DNA of 38,075 nt, taken from positions 1 to 38,075 of the forward strand of contig JAKSYS010000609.1 of the NCBI GenBank assembly GCA_022925895.1. Reading direction: 5' to 3'. The position numbers and the translations under genes were made by a program. This document shows, one piece after another, positions 1-10,744 of this stretch; positions within the stretch are counted from its first letter, which is position 1; the number at the start of each line of letters is the position of its first letter. A model generated the notes under the pieces. It had not been told where the DNA came from. It ran no database searches and was given only the letters and a program-made list of their open reading frames with translations. Source of the stretch: Fragilaria crotonensis. Lineage: Eukaryota; Bacillariophyta; Fragilariophyceae; Fragilariales; Fragilariaceae.

Positions 1-2009
1 ATGGCTGGTTTCACCCTCAACCCTCGCGAGGTAGATCTTGGTACCTTTTGTACAGACGTTCATTAAATTCTATAGTAGATATTTTTGGTGAACATTCTCT
101 TTTTTGAGTCCACTCTCGTATCTGCACGCGATGGCACCACCTCCTCTCTCTTTATTCAGCCTTCCTTCCTTGCGTTGGCCAAAGTCAATGCACATCCATG
201 CGAATTGACCTTTTTCATGAGCTGCTCGATGTCAAGTAACATAAGTTGCTGTTCTTGCTGGGATGAGTGAACTAATGCAGCAGTAGCAAGGCTTCCACCA
301 TCAGTCGTGCAATGTGTTGGTGGATGGTGGTGTGTCGTAATTCACCGTGTAGCATCTTGTGCTTGAAAACCTGTTATGGCATGAGGTTTTCAGAAGAATA
401 CACAGCGTTGTTATAAGGAGGGGGTCCCAAACCATGTTGCTGTCATTGGCATTCGCAGTCCAACTGATTAACAAGCCCACCGCCGGTAGCGTCGTATGTC
501 TCTTCGAAAACTTGAGCGATTGAAACTCACAGATACGCCTTGGCTGCGGCGCAAGTCGGTCGGCACGAATTAAAACAAGAGTCCTATGATTATCATGCTG
601 CTGAGGCAATTTATCTCCAGTGAGGGCGGTGTGATCCTGGCATACTCTATGGATGCGATATTGTCTATGATGACAAATCCTATCATTGTATGCGACATTG
701 ATTTGGAGTTCCTGGTGGTCGATGTACAAGTGTGCATGCCGCCCTATGGTCATCGTCACACTTGCAGTTAGGAAGGAGGTGTAGTGAAAAAAATGGTCAC
801 AGTGTAGTGGTAATGTTTAACTTCTCGAGTCACAAATTGTGCTGAGTTCTTATCAACAGCTTCCGACCAATCCAACCTATTTTGAAGGATATTGTACTTG
901 TTTATGAAGGACTTGAAATCAGAGTACTTCTGTTATATCATGGCCAACTATGCTTGCTTGCAAGGAAACCCCGTTGAGGAATCGCTATTTTGCGATGTAC
1001 AGTTGCATCCCGCAATCCGCAGGGTTTGTGATGCGGTCTCAATTCAGCAAAATGTGAACACCACGTGAACACATTAACTTACAACTGTTTCCTGTTTCTA
1101 ATCTGCATCGTACAATGCACAATTTGAGCAAAGAGCGATTGTCCAGAGGAGTCTGAATCAAATCAAGTACAATTGCTGACAAGACGAGCGGCCAACGACG
1201 ACTGGTAGCCAAATCTGAGCTAACGACATGATGCCAAACAATCTGCGAAGGACACGAGCGTCTTGCTGACGATCGTGATCATCCCCTTCTCCATCCTCTG
1301 CTCCATCTTGGCCTCCCCCGTTATCATTTTAGATGATGCAGCTCTTATTTTCCTGTCGGAGATACAGTCGTCATCGAACAAATACCATTCTGGTTGTAAG
1401 GCGTCAAAATCTTTCAACACATGATTGGCATGTGTTGAACGCTGGTCATTGAATGCTGACTTCTTGAACAACAGCGTCCGTGGATCTCACATCCTTGCGA
1501 AGAATGTTAGGTGCTGGACTCACTGTTAATGAAGCACTTGACATCTGTGGAGTACATGCAACTGAAAAACGGTTGCAGAAAATGTTCGCAAAAGGTGCTC
1601 CTTACACTTGCCAAAATATTTGCAAGTGTGCGAGGACTATCGTCCTCACTCATATTATTCGATCCCTCGGGCAATGAAGAAGTCTATTTTCCTTGTGAGG
1701 ACGATAGTCTTCATGTTCGTGATTGCTTCGCAGCCGTGTAATCCCATGGTCAATGCCCTTGGTTGCAACGTGATAAAAATTCATTCTGGTGACGTCATGC
1801 CAAAGAAAACACTTGGGGTTTCACTTTCGACGTTGAAAACATACTATAGGCTACCTGCCGATTCTTTATGGTGAAACCAGCCATACATGTTCACCTATGT
1901 CGATATGCGATATGCATATGTCATAGGTCAAATCAGGTGTGACATATTCCCATACATAGTCCTAATGCCTGCACACATGCTACAAGTATGATACTTGTGA
2001 ATACCTATG
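1..2009. other. Left flank without a supportable gene
   Basis: No reading frame here has a recognisable domain, good length or a convincing intron pattern. The longest open stretches (152 aa on minus at 301-759, 83 aa on minus at 1220-1471) are low-complexity or unrecognised. The first 66 bases read as a 21-residue peptide from an ATG and stop, which could be the edge of a gene outside the window. The last ~90 bases (about 1920-2009) show patchy resemblance to the right end of the Crypton unit, discussed as a finding. Confidence 0.5.
1632..1712. repeat. Inverted repeat, possible hairpin
   Basis: Arms at 1632-1649 (GAGGACTATCGTCCTCAC) and 1695-1712 are reverse complements with one mismatch in 18, separated by 45 nt. 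The left arm is itself nearly palindromic, so more than one fold is possible. No flanking duplication was seen, so it is not called a transposon. Confidence 0.5.
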
Positions 2010-2637
2010 GCGAGGGAGGAATCATATACCTAAGATATGACTGTAGACAGGAAGTTATATCCTATCGGGAAATGTAGGAATGGTATGTTTAAACAATAAA
2101 TCATACAAACATGAATGGCATTATCCCAAGATACTTAGACGCAAAATAAGCGCATCATGTTGGTTAGCATGTCAGGTGTCAAATTACAACTTGAACTGCC
2201 GTAGAACTAATACCAGGAAATCTAAGCGCTCTGTGTACTGGACTACGTGGAGGTGGAGTACTCGTACCAGGGTACCAAACTCGAACATGAACACATTCTT
2301 CATCCTTCAAACGACTTACCTGTCGATGCCATCGACTGCAACGAACGACGACGTCGTTCGGAGTGGTTGGCGCCATTACCCTTTGCACGATGATTCCAAG
2401 AGACCAGGCACTGTACATTGATGAAAGTAGTGGCATTACTACTACCTCTATACATACTTTAATAAGGTAAGTGATTTGTGTTTTTTTATACCGGTGCGCA
2501 GTACGATAACACAGCAACACTCGGACTTCTCACGATGTTAACGTTCACAGGAAATTACGTCTACTACGTGGATGATCGCACTACTAATTACAAGATAGCA
2601 ACCTTGCCGGCTTCTTGTCGCCCATTCTTGGTTGTTG

Positions 2638-5021
2638 TTATCCTTCGCTGCTATCGTTGTCGCTCATTACGTTGATTGTATCATGGGACCACGACGACGA
2701 CGCTGTTGCTGGTCGCCTGCAACATCAATCTGTTCTGCCATGGCTGCACCGCAGCGACAGCTTTAAGCCAGGGGCGCGGTCTATTAGAAAGTTTCATAGC
2801 TGGTAAGTTGCTCCTGTCGGCATCACTGCCTTTTGAAGGATGACACTCCTGCTCAAGTATTTGGCCCATGTCGCAACAACCCAGTCGTTGTGATGCAGTC
2901 TGTTGTTCACAAAGATGTAACTTACCCTGTTTGCAGGTATTCTGTCCTCTTTCATACAAATTATCAACAATTTCTGGTTTCAGATTCTCAGGAATCTGAC
3001 CGACACCTCCTCCATCATTGCAAACACTGGTCTCCAGTGTAGTTTGCCACATTGCTGATCCTTTTGGGTAAGCGAGCAGGTATGAACTTTCGAAATGCCT
3101 TGATGCTATGTTGCTCTATAACACCATTCTCACCCTCTGCTGCAAAGCTTGGCATGCTTGCAGCCAAAGCTTCCATCCGACATCTCTCTGACACCGACAG
3201 GGAAGGCAAATGTGGCAGGTACATCCCAGAACCTGCGGTAGCTGAACAGCGTACCTCGGTTTCTCGAACAATAACATCACGGCCATCGGCAGCAGTACGA
3301 TCATGCAGTGCAGTCCTGTAGACGAGCTTGACCTTGTTGAATAGCATTGATCTGTTCGCAAACATCGTCGCGAATCCCATTGCGAAAGTCATCTGAATAG
3401 TGATAATCTGGTGTCGACTAATTTGTCCATTTTCAATTCCCTCTCTTCCATTGCATCAAATATGGTTTGTCTTACCAACGTAGATTGTTCGTTCACTCGT
3501 AGTAATGTTGATTGACAAAGTTCAAGTAGTGAAGTCATCAGGTTAAGTTGCATCACGTGAGGGGGTACGCCAGTTGATTTAGACATGGTCTCCGTTGGCT
3601 CAGTAGTTACTTTTGCCTTCAAACGCAGTAGGAGCTCAGGATTTTGAAGCAGAGGTACTGCAGAGAAAGGGTGTCCTCCGTGTCTTCCAGATGTAGCAAG
3701 TAACCAATCAGACGAAATACAACGGATGCCAATATCAACCAGAACTCAATACTGGTTGGGTGTCGTGCAACAATGACACCGTACATAAGCTGCAACGCAT
3801 CATGGATGTCAGCATCTTCAACTGGATTGTCAACCATCCAATGAGGAGGAAGTACAGAAAAAGAACTGTGGTTCGGTCCAGTCCACATAAGCAGCGACCC
3901 AGGTAGGCATCGCCTACTTCTGCAAACTGCCAATAGACATCGAGAACTTTCCGAGGGACCAATCGCCCTGATTTGCAATGGAGGCAATTGGCGGTGGACT
4001 GTTGTTGCACATGACACATGTGTGGCACTGCCTTTCCTAAGCCATGGGCAGACATTGTTCTGATGTACGCCTGCACAATATCCCAGGACGCCATTATGAC
4101 TTGAAGCTGCTCACAGTAGCGATGAGCAGCGCTGCCGACACGAAACCGTGACGAATGAAAACACGCTCAGAGTTATCTCGGAAGGTGTTCTGGTTCAACG
4201 ATAACCAGACACCCAAACTGGCCCGGGACATAGAACCGGGTCCAAAGGGTTACAATAGACAGCTTTGCTGTGTGTCCTCTCACCTTCTTTGTCTGACTTC
4301 GTTGAATCATGACGAATCACAAAATGGTCTTTGAAATCCCGATGTTATGCAATGCCAGTGGGTCAATTGATATGGACCGGGCCATAAGGTTCCACTGTAG
4401 AATTGTCCAAACCCAAACAAATATGTTGCCTCTCAATTGCCCATGTAAGTATCATGCGAAAGAGCGAAAGCTGATTGATCGGCACTCTTCTCATCCATAT
4501 TGCCATTACTGCGAGCCTGCAGTTTCTTTCCTGAATGACTGGAGAAACTGTGCATCTCAGAATAGTATGATGATGACAGTACCTGTTTAACTGTTCTTGC
4601 ACCGAACAGAATAGCATCATGTATCTTACGCATGTGTTCATGCGAGTATATTTTGCAGCTTCACCTTCCTTTGAACCTTTGATTTGTCGCTGCACATGTA
4701 TATATACCATGTCCACACGTAGTCCCTCATACACAATGTCACGGTCACATGTGTGGTAGAACTTCATTGGGTCAGCCTTCTCTTCTGCAGACAAAACACA
4801 GTACCCACTTCAAAGTAGTCTGATACTCAACCATCCACCACACTATCAATTTTTTCATACAAAGACGATGCCCTCGTCGCGTCTCAGCAGAACTTTCTTT
4901 GTTCTTCGTCACATTCACAGCAGATACATGCTCAGCTCGAACTCTACCTCTGCACCAATTGTAACAGCTGAGTCATCGTGACACGGATTCTTCCTCCTCC
5001 TCTGTTGTTGGACCGTGGCAT
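2638..5021 (-). pseudogene. Crypton tyrosine recombinase, copy 1, multiply frameshifted
   Basis: The same protein as in copies 2-4, read on minus from the ATG at 5019-5021 to the stop at 2638-2640. The frame is broken many times, leaving fragments at 4363-4794, 3619-4017, 3735-4094, 3389-3622 and 2681-3052. The H-x-x-R segment region, the Y-nucleophile region and the C-terminal domain can each be found in different frames. The G-run at 3561-3565 has five Gs, which keeps the recombinase and C-terminal parts in one frame here, unlike copies 2 and 3. Breaks are mainly single-base or dinucleotide losses, so sequencing or assembly error is an alternative to real decay. Confidence 0.7.
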
Positions 5022-5318
5022 GATGATAATGGTTGGGAAAATGTCATGACGTGCCAACAAATTAAGTTGGTACCAGGTATGCATCCAAGCAGCACGCCCA
5101 CCAGATTTTGATATTTGACAAAACGTATCTGCATGTACTAATGGAGCAACCTTAAGTGCGGGAAATTCAAAAGTCTATATAAATCAAACAAATTAACGAT
5201 TTTTAACCGCCAACACTCCTTGAAGCACGGACCTGTTTTTGACTAGGTCCAGTTCAAAAGTCATACATTAAAGCATATGATTTTTGGCATGTACCAATGC
5301 TCTACACGTCGTATATAC

Positions 5319-5320
5319 TA
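5319..5320. repeat. Left TA target-site duplication
   Basis: Uninterrupted unit junctions read TATACTAGAGTC. Here the left flank ends in TATACTA and the right flank (12808 on) begins TAGAGTC, so TA is duplicated around the 5321-12807 insertion. Confidence 0.85.
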
Positions 5321-5344
5321 CATCTAAGGGTGCCAAAACTAAGT
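5321..5344 (+). repeat. Left terminal inverted repeat of CACTA-like element
   Basis: Starts CATCTAAGGGTGCCAAAAC and matches the reverse complement of 12784-12807 at 23 of 24 positions. Confidence 0.85.
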
Positions 5345-5389
5345 ACCATAGTTGATACAAGAATTTTTTATCATATTTATTGGAAAAAT

Positions 5390-5535
5390 TTCAGGATTCC
5401 CATATTTAGTTCAGGATTCCTGAAGTTTTTTTCTGGTTTATTTATTTAGTTCAGGATTCCGACATTTGCTGTTTCCTCATTTTTATGAAGAATTTTTTTT
5501 GCTCCTGAACTACTGCAGTATTATTCCTGAGCTTT
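5390..5535. repeat. Left subterminal repeats
   Basis: TTCAGGATTCC occurs at 5390-5400, 5410-5420 and 5450-5460, with inverted-orientation CTCCTGAAC and ATTCCTGAGC forms following to about 5533. Subterminal motif clusters are known transposase-binding sites in CACTA elements; binding here is inferred. Confidence 0.6.
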
Positions 5536-5539
5536 TTTC

Positions 5540-6160
5540 TTCATTATTTCGATGCACATAAAACACCGAGTACTGTACGTGTTTTGTACGAAATACTGGA
5601 GTAGCATGGTGTATCGTGGGTGGACTATTGGTTGTGCCGTACAGTGTACAGTATACAGCGGTTTTACAGTGCTGTCAGCTGGGATACTACCGTCGTACTA
5701 GCGCAATGGTTCGTTGTTGGTTATACGCTGTACATTGTACGTTGTACAAGTAGCTATGGGCGTGTCTGGTGCATGGTGCATGGTGTTCGGTGCCTGCTAC
5801 AGTACGTTTAGTATGGTGCGGTGGTGTACAGTATGGTAGCTACGGCGTGGTCTGTGTGTATGGTAGTGTGGTACTGTGTACGGTACTTTCATTACTATAG
5901 CGCTGTGTTTTGTGTACTACGGTATGGTGGTAGCGTATAATTTTTAGTACAGTATTGTATCATGCGAGTACTCCTATGACACTATGCTACGTACTACGTG
6001 ATCTTGTGTTTTCAACAACAAACCGTAGAATTGTAGGCGATAGTATGTACTGATTAATTCTTTGGCACCAATACCAGTGCATGCTGTATATTTCTACAAG
6101 GAATTAATTCTTTTCAGCCACAGTATTGTCTTTAGTAGAATCGTACGTGATTTTTTTGCG
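5540..6160. other. GTAC/TACG-rich non-coding stretch inside the CACTA-like element
   Basis: Dense in GTAC, TACG and GTGTACAGTAT-like words with no credible coding frame. The 61-63 aa open frames here are made of repeated Y, V, C, W and G and look like products of the base composition. Confidence 0.5.
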
Positions 6161-6164
6161 GGAA

Positions 6165-7155
6165 GTGTCACATCTCACACTTCGTTCGTTGAGCACTCCA
6201 CCACTTGGTGTCATGCCCGACACCACATTGATGCTCCATTATTTGGCATCTTCGCTCCTTCTTCGTCCTTTCCCACCACAAGACATTGCAGTCTTAAGTG
6301 GTAAGACTGCAAATGTGCTTTTTTTCGTGTTGATTGTTGTGTTGATTGAATGTTTCCATCATGGTGATGGTCGAATGAGTTTTGAGGTACTCCCGTTGTG
6401 CCAGTACCGTTGTCTACGTACGGTGCTCAGGGTGCAGTCAAGTACTGGGACGAGTTCGCACGACAGTACCTTGGAGGTTACGGTGATACACTACGTCGCG
6501 CCTGTACAGTCGTCTACCTACCGTACTTAGGGTGCTGCCAAGTACTGGGAGTACGACAGTACCTTGGAGGCTACGGTAATACACTACGTCGCGCCTGTAC
6601 CGTGGTCTACGTACCGTACTTATGGTACTGCCAAGTACTGGGAATACGACAGTACCTTGAGGCTACGGTACAACACTACCTTGTGCATGTACTGTTGTCT
6701 ACGTACTGTACTCATGTTGCTATCAAGTACTGGGAGTATGACAGTACCTTGGTGGGCCTTACGGTTTATTACAATACTACCTTGTGCCTGCTGTACGGTT
6801 GTCGATGTCACAACTTGGTGTCATGCCCAACACCGCATTGAATGTTTCATTCTGTGCTTGTCCCCTTTGCCCTTTGCTTCTTCTTCCTTTCCACTAACAA
6901 GGGCACTTAACTGTCGTTCTTGTTCGTGAGTTTTTGATTGTTTTGTCCTATCAACACAAGAATGTTGTGTTGAATCGTCGTTTCCATCATTGTGAGCAAC
7001 TGATTGATTTGTTGAGGTACTCCTGTTGTGCCTGTACCATTGTCTACGTACTGTACTCATGGTACTGTCAAGTACTGGGACGAGTTCGCACCACGACAGT
7101 ACCTTGGAGGCTTCCGTACAACATTGTGCTGGTACTGTACTCCAGTCTTTCTTGT
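6165..7155 (+). repeat. Tandem and long-period repeats inside the CACTA-like element
   Basis: About four imperfect copies of a ~105-110 bp unit lie at 6390-6790. Each carries CAAGTACTGGGA, then a CGACAGTACCTTGG block and a TGTCTACGTAC-like block. A further copy follows at about 7015-7140. A longer period is superimposed: the block TTGGTGTCATGCCC at about 6207 and 6819 introduces two related ~350-600 bp segments. Open frames across this region (e.g. 6398-6841) translate the repeats and are not considered genes. The position upstream of the protease gene suggests promoter-like or structural DNA, by inference. Confidence 0.65.
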
Positions 7156-7504
7156 TGACGTTGTGTCATTGCACATGATTGTATTTTCCAGCTTTCAATC
7201 TCACATCCTCCTCTTCTTCTCCTTTCATAATTAGGATCCTTGTCGACAAGTGTTGTGCTTCTCATTTTGTTGTTAATTGAGGGAATAAGTACTTCGTCTT
7301 GTGTGCGTGCTTCGATTGAGTTTGTAAGGCAATCTGTCATCTAGAATCCAATATTCGGTCATCTGCGAGATTCTCATTGATTTGAGTGAATCAAACCAGA
7401 TTGATCTACCGGTATTGGTTCTTTTTGTCAGTTGTCTGTTCGCATGCTCAAGAGTTGTATACACGCACACCAGTTGGAGGATTATTCATATTTCAACCAA
7501 CAAA

Positions 7505-9505
7505 ATGGCAGAGGTTCCATCACTGTCCCCTGTCTCTCGTCAGCAAGGAGGAGTCCCTATGGATAAGGCGTACCTGTTCCGTGATGGTATGGATGAATTC
7601 ACACCACCTCCAGGAACAAAGGTCAATAAACAATTCAGATCGCAAGTTCGAGTCTTTTTATCATCACCCGCTCGTGCTGTTTCAGAGTTTCCACTACACA
7701 TGTTCAGCTCTTGGTTTCAAGACCTCCCGTTGTCCAAGATTATGACTCAGAACGAAAGAGAGGACTCCAATGAAATTTGGCAATTCAAGGTAGTTACGTT
7801 GTACCCCACGTGTCCAAACAAACAAAGCTGAGGCGACAAGGTTTAAGTGGGCGACAGAAGCTGCAAGGCAATTCTACAGCACATCATTCAATTCTACAGA
7901 AGCTGATTTGAGCTCTATCGATCGTGCTGTGAATTCTGATCCATCAATAATGATTGTGGGACGTCCTCTTGAAAAGAAGATGACCCCTTCAAGAAATCTG
8001 TCATAGGGTGCCAAGACTCTGTTGTTATTGCATGCATTACATTTCGAAGTGGAATTGGAGATGAAGTTGGTGCGTCGTTGGTGCTTTGGCTGTTGATTGC
8101 AGAATCTGAATCACGGAAGCCATCCGGTCTTACATCCTGGAGACGGCAAGGGTTTGGACGTCTGATGTTAGTAATGCTCATCAAGCATTCAACTTTTTTA
8201 TTATTGTCTCACCGTGAGCTGTCACAATGTCAGGAGAGCCTACATGGTGTGGACATCTACTTGCAGTGTCCCCATGACGAGCCAAAGGAATTCTACCAAG
8301 CCTGTGGGTTCCGTCAAATCAATCTCCAAGACACAACTGGCATTGAGTTTCTTCCCAAGACAATTGCCGACACCTTAATGGACGAGACCACAGGTGGATT
8401 TGCATGGATTGTACCAGAGTCTGAGGAGCACTGCATTATCCCTCTGATGAAACTTTCTTCCGGTTCCCTTTTGAACAGTGCTGCTAACAGTGCTGCTGTC
8501 GAGGTTGTTGAAAGCAACAGTGATGTGATCAGTGCAACAAAAATGATGGTTCCCCGCGTGCTGTTGTTGAGTCAGAGGAAGAAAGCAAGATCAATATAGT
8601 CGCAAAATCGAGTGGTGGTTCCCCTTCCTCGTGAGCAGTGATGTTTTGGAGATTGTGCAGAGCAACAATGAGACAGTCAGTGCACGGAATGATGGTAGCA
8701 ACACCAGAAAAACATTTGTATGGTGCCAATACCCTTCATCAACAATCGATCTCCAAGATGATGTTGCAAGTGGAGCATTGCTGACAAATGCAGATCTGGA
8801 AGAGGCATTTACCGGTCTGGACTATTTGAACAACCTTCTTCCACCACCATTTGGTGACCTGGTTCTGCCTGACCAGTTGCGTGGTTTTGGAGAAATGGGA
8901 TCACAGGAAAGGCTTGATCATAGCAAAAGTGGTGGGAAAACTTGGATGGCCACCCGTGAGCTGCAAATGATGACTTCACTCCTCATGAGGGATGGCAGGT
9001 ATCACACATCAGTTGCAATCCTGTCTTTTGACGACATGCAGGTAATTCAAGGTTGCTTTGCGTCTTCAACGTCATCTATCTGCAAAGAAGTACGAAAACG
9101 ACTTGATGGTAGCCAATGGAGCCGATCATGCAGAATGTCTTGCCCTTGTGAAAAAAGGTATGGAAGTTCTAAGGAAGAACTTTACCAGAGTATGATGACC
9201 AAATGAATCGTGTTGTGAAGGAAGTCCTGTTGTTCTATCAGGGCTTCTGCAGAAGGTTGATTGTGTTTCCTACAATCTCAGCAACGATCATTGGGGGCAA
9301 CATTTGTTTTCAATGCTGGAGACGTTGTGGCTGCCACGGATGATGTATCATGCCTCCGGACATGTTTTTTCGCTATTGCAGTCTTCATCCCTCCGGCACG
9401 AGAAAAATTCCAAACAATGTCGGTGTTGTCTGGTTCCTGAACCTTGCCTTCAGTTACCAGGAGCAAAGGAAAAACAGTGCAAATGATAGCAGCACTCCAA
9501 ACAAG
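7505..9505 (+). pseudogene. GNAT acetyltransferase + Ulp1-like protease fusion, frameshifted and truncated
   Basis: Reading from ATG 7505, an N-terminal segment (to 7800) is followed, after frame changes near 7800-7830 and 7970-7980, by a GNAT-like region. That region has a strand (VVIACITFR, about 8026-8050), the acetyl-CoA-binding loop R-R-Q-G-F-G-R (about 8140), VDIYLQC, and EFYQACGF (about 8290-8315). After further frame changes comes an Ulp1/C48-type region: ELQMMTSLLMRDGRY (about 8959-9003) and, at about 9280-9300, NDHWG with the likely catalytic His, then GVVWFLNLA (about 9420-9450). The expected Asp/Gln/Cys part (D-x-x-N-C-G) is missing because homology stops near 9505 where the opposite-strand transposase begins. 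Known: C48 proteases remove SUMO-like proteins and occur in plant and algal transposons. Family assignment rests on motifs only. Confidence 0.6.
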
Positions 9506-10386
9506 ATGAAGTGGCTCACCCAAAACATTGCTGCCTTTCAATTTGTGGTAGGGCTTCAGGGGATCATTGATATCGATGGCAAGGTTTTCTGCAGTCATAA
9601 TGCTTGGATTTTGCAGCAAACTTAGCAACTGTGAAGCGAAGTCAAAACAAATCACATCTGATGGAGAGCCATGATGTACATCCACTCTTCGTACAAAGGG
9701 AAGCAGTCTTTTCCATTACGAACTGAGTTGATCAGGGCATCAACATTTTTGGCACGCGAGTCCACCCACTGGGTTGTAAGAATAATTATCAGCAGATGCA
9801 GAGCGTGCCCACTCCAGGACTTGACCAAAAGTGTAGTCGGGTGCATTGGCATGGTCCAGGATTTTGAGGAGAGAAACAGTCCACTTCTGATCGGTAGTAT
9901 ACATGAAGTTTGAACGAAATGATGGGGCTTCCACATCTTCATCAAGTGCAGAATTCGTACAGGTAAGAATGTTTGGGTCATCACTTAACATGGACAAATC
10001 ATCACTTTTGTTGCAGTCCTCGATGTCCTCACAAGAAGTGCTTTCAACTTCCACACCATTGCCAGCCGGAAACTGCAGAAGGTTGTCTGTGCCATCAAAA
10101 TCCATGTGGGGATCATTCACCATATGTCGCCTTAAAGGGCAGGCCTCTTGTTACTTGTGCATGTGATATTCCCATCCTCATGAAGACGGCGACGGTGTGA
10201 AGCAGAAGCCCCATGTGTTGCTGCATGGTGTGATTTCTTCACAATGAAATTATAACACCCGATGTTTCTATCAATATGCTGTGTATATGCTGCTTGATTG
10301 GAAAAGGGTTTCTTGTTGAAATTCAGGCAGAAGGGGTTTTGACAGAAGAGCAGGGGTGCCTTTGAGGAAGCAGACGAGGACAACAT
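9505..10386 (-). pseudogene. CACTA/Plavaka-type transposase, N-terminal part only
   Basis: On the minus strand from an ATG at about 10384-10386, an N-terminal zinc-finger-like segment (two Cys, then the F-S-N-x-x-x-Y-x-x-H segment, then Cys) is followed by an acidic linker. Then come conserved blocks D-Q-K-W-T-V-S-L-L-K-I-L-D-H, A-P-D-Y-T-F-G-Q-V and A-S-A-D-N-Y-S-Y-N-P (9740-10123), followed in other frames by SDVICFDF and LLSLLQN-P-S-I-M-T (9550-9670). I recognise these blocks from large transposase-like proteins repeated in diatom genomes and related to fungal Plavaka transposases. The catalytic DDE region should follow, but similarity ends after a G-E-P-L motif near 9510. Breaks in frame occur near 10130, 9740 and 9670. 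Inferred role: DNA binding and excision of this element, now lost in this copy. Confidence 0.55.
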
Positions 10387-10744
10387 TTTGAAGAGAAGGT
10401 TTTGAAGAAAGGGTTTTGAAGAGGACGAGTGAAGTGAAAATGAGGTGTTGAAATTGACAGGACACAGATTCACTAAACAGAAGTTCGGGAAAGCGTGCAT
10501 TCAAATTGTACATTTACTTTCGGTACATTTTTGGTGTATGTAAAGAATGAAGGGGGGTGTGGTATGAATTCAAAATTTGAAAACCCTGCATGAATGTGTA
10601 GAACCTACATACCAACTCGGTACTTGGTATGAAATTCAAATGGTGGCAAAAAAGACTATCCCACAAACAGGATTTTCAGTGTTCAAAATTTGGCGCACAA
10701 TCGGAAAGTTTTTCACACAACAAGGAAGCACCACAAATACAACC

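Larger units (their letters stand above)
2010..5320 (-). mobile_element. Crypton-like unit, copy 1 (left part, interrupted)
   Basis: First of four head-to-tail units. It begins at the GCGAGGGAGG block that starts every unit and runs to the point where the CACTA-like element is inserted; the remaining ~110 bp of the unit lies at 12808-12917. Restored length is about 3.42 kb, against 3,472 and 3,471 bp for copies 2 and 3. Sequence identity to the others is very high, and most differences are 1-3 nt deletions. The unit has no terminal inverted repeats, as is known for Cryptons, and its recombinase gene runs on the minus strand. Confidence 0.75.

Noticed and set aside
85-270. 61-aa plus-strand open frame in the left flank
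   Set aside because: Short, no domain, no intron context, composition not gene-like.
301-759. 152-aa minus-strand open frame
   Set aside because: Length is not remarkable, residues are H/R/C-rich as in an antisense or random frame, and nothing was recognised.
6398-6841. 147-aa open frame over the tandem repeats
   Set aside because: It is the translation of ~105 bp repeats; overlapping frames are equally open.
6034-7155. Repeat region as a CRISPR array
   Set aside because: Units are long, imperfect and adjacent, without spacer-repeat alternation, in a eukaryotic transposon.
9652-9984. Plus-strand frames opposite the transposase (e.g. 9671-9913, 9903-10166)
   Set aside because: They are shadows of the better supported minus-strand blocks.
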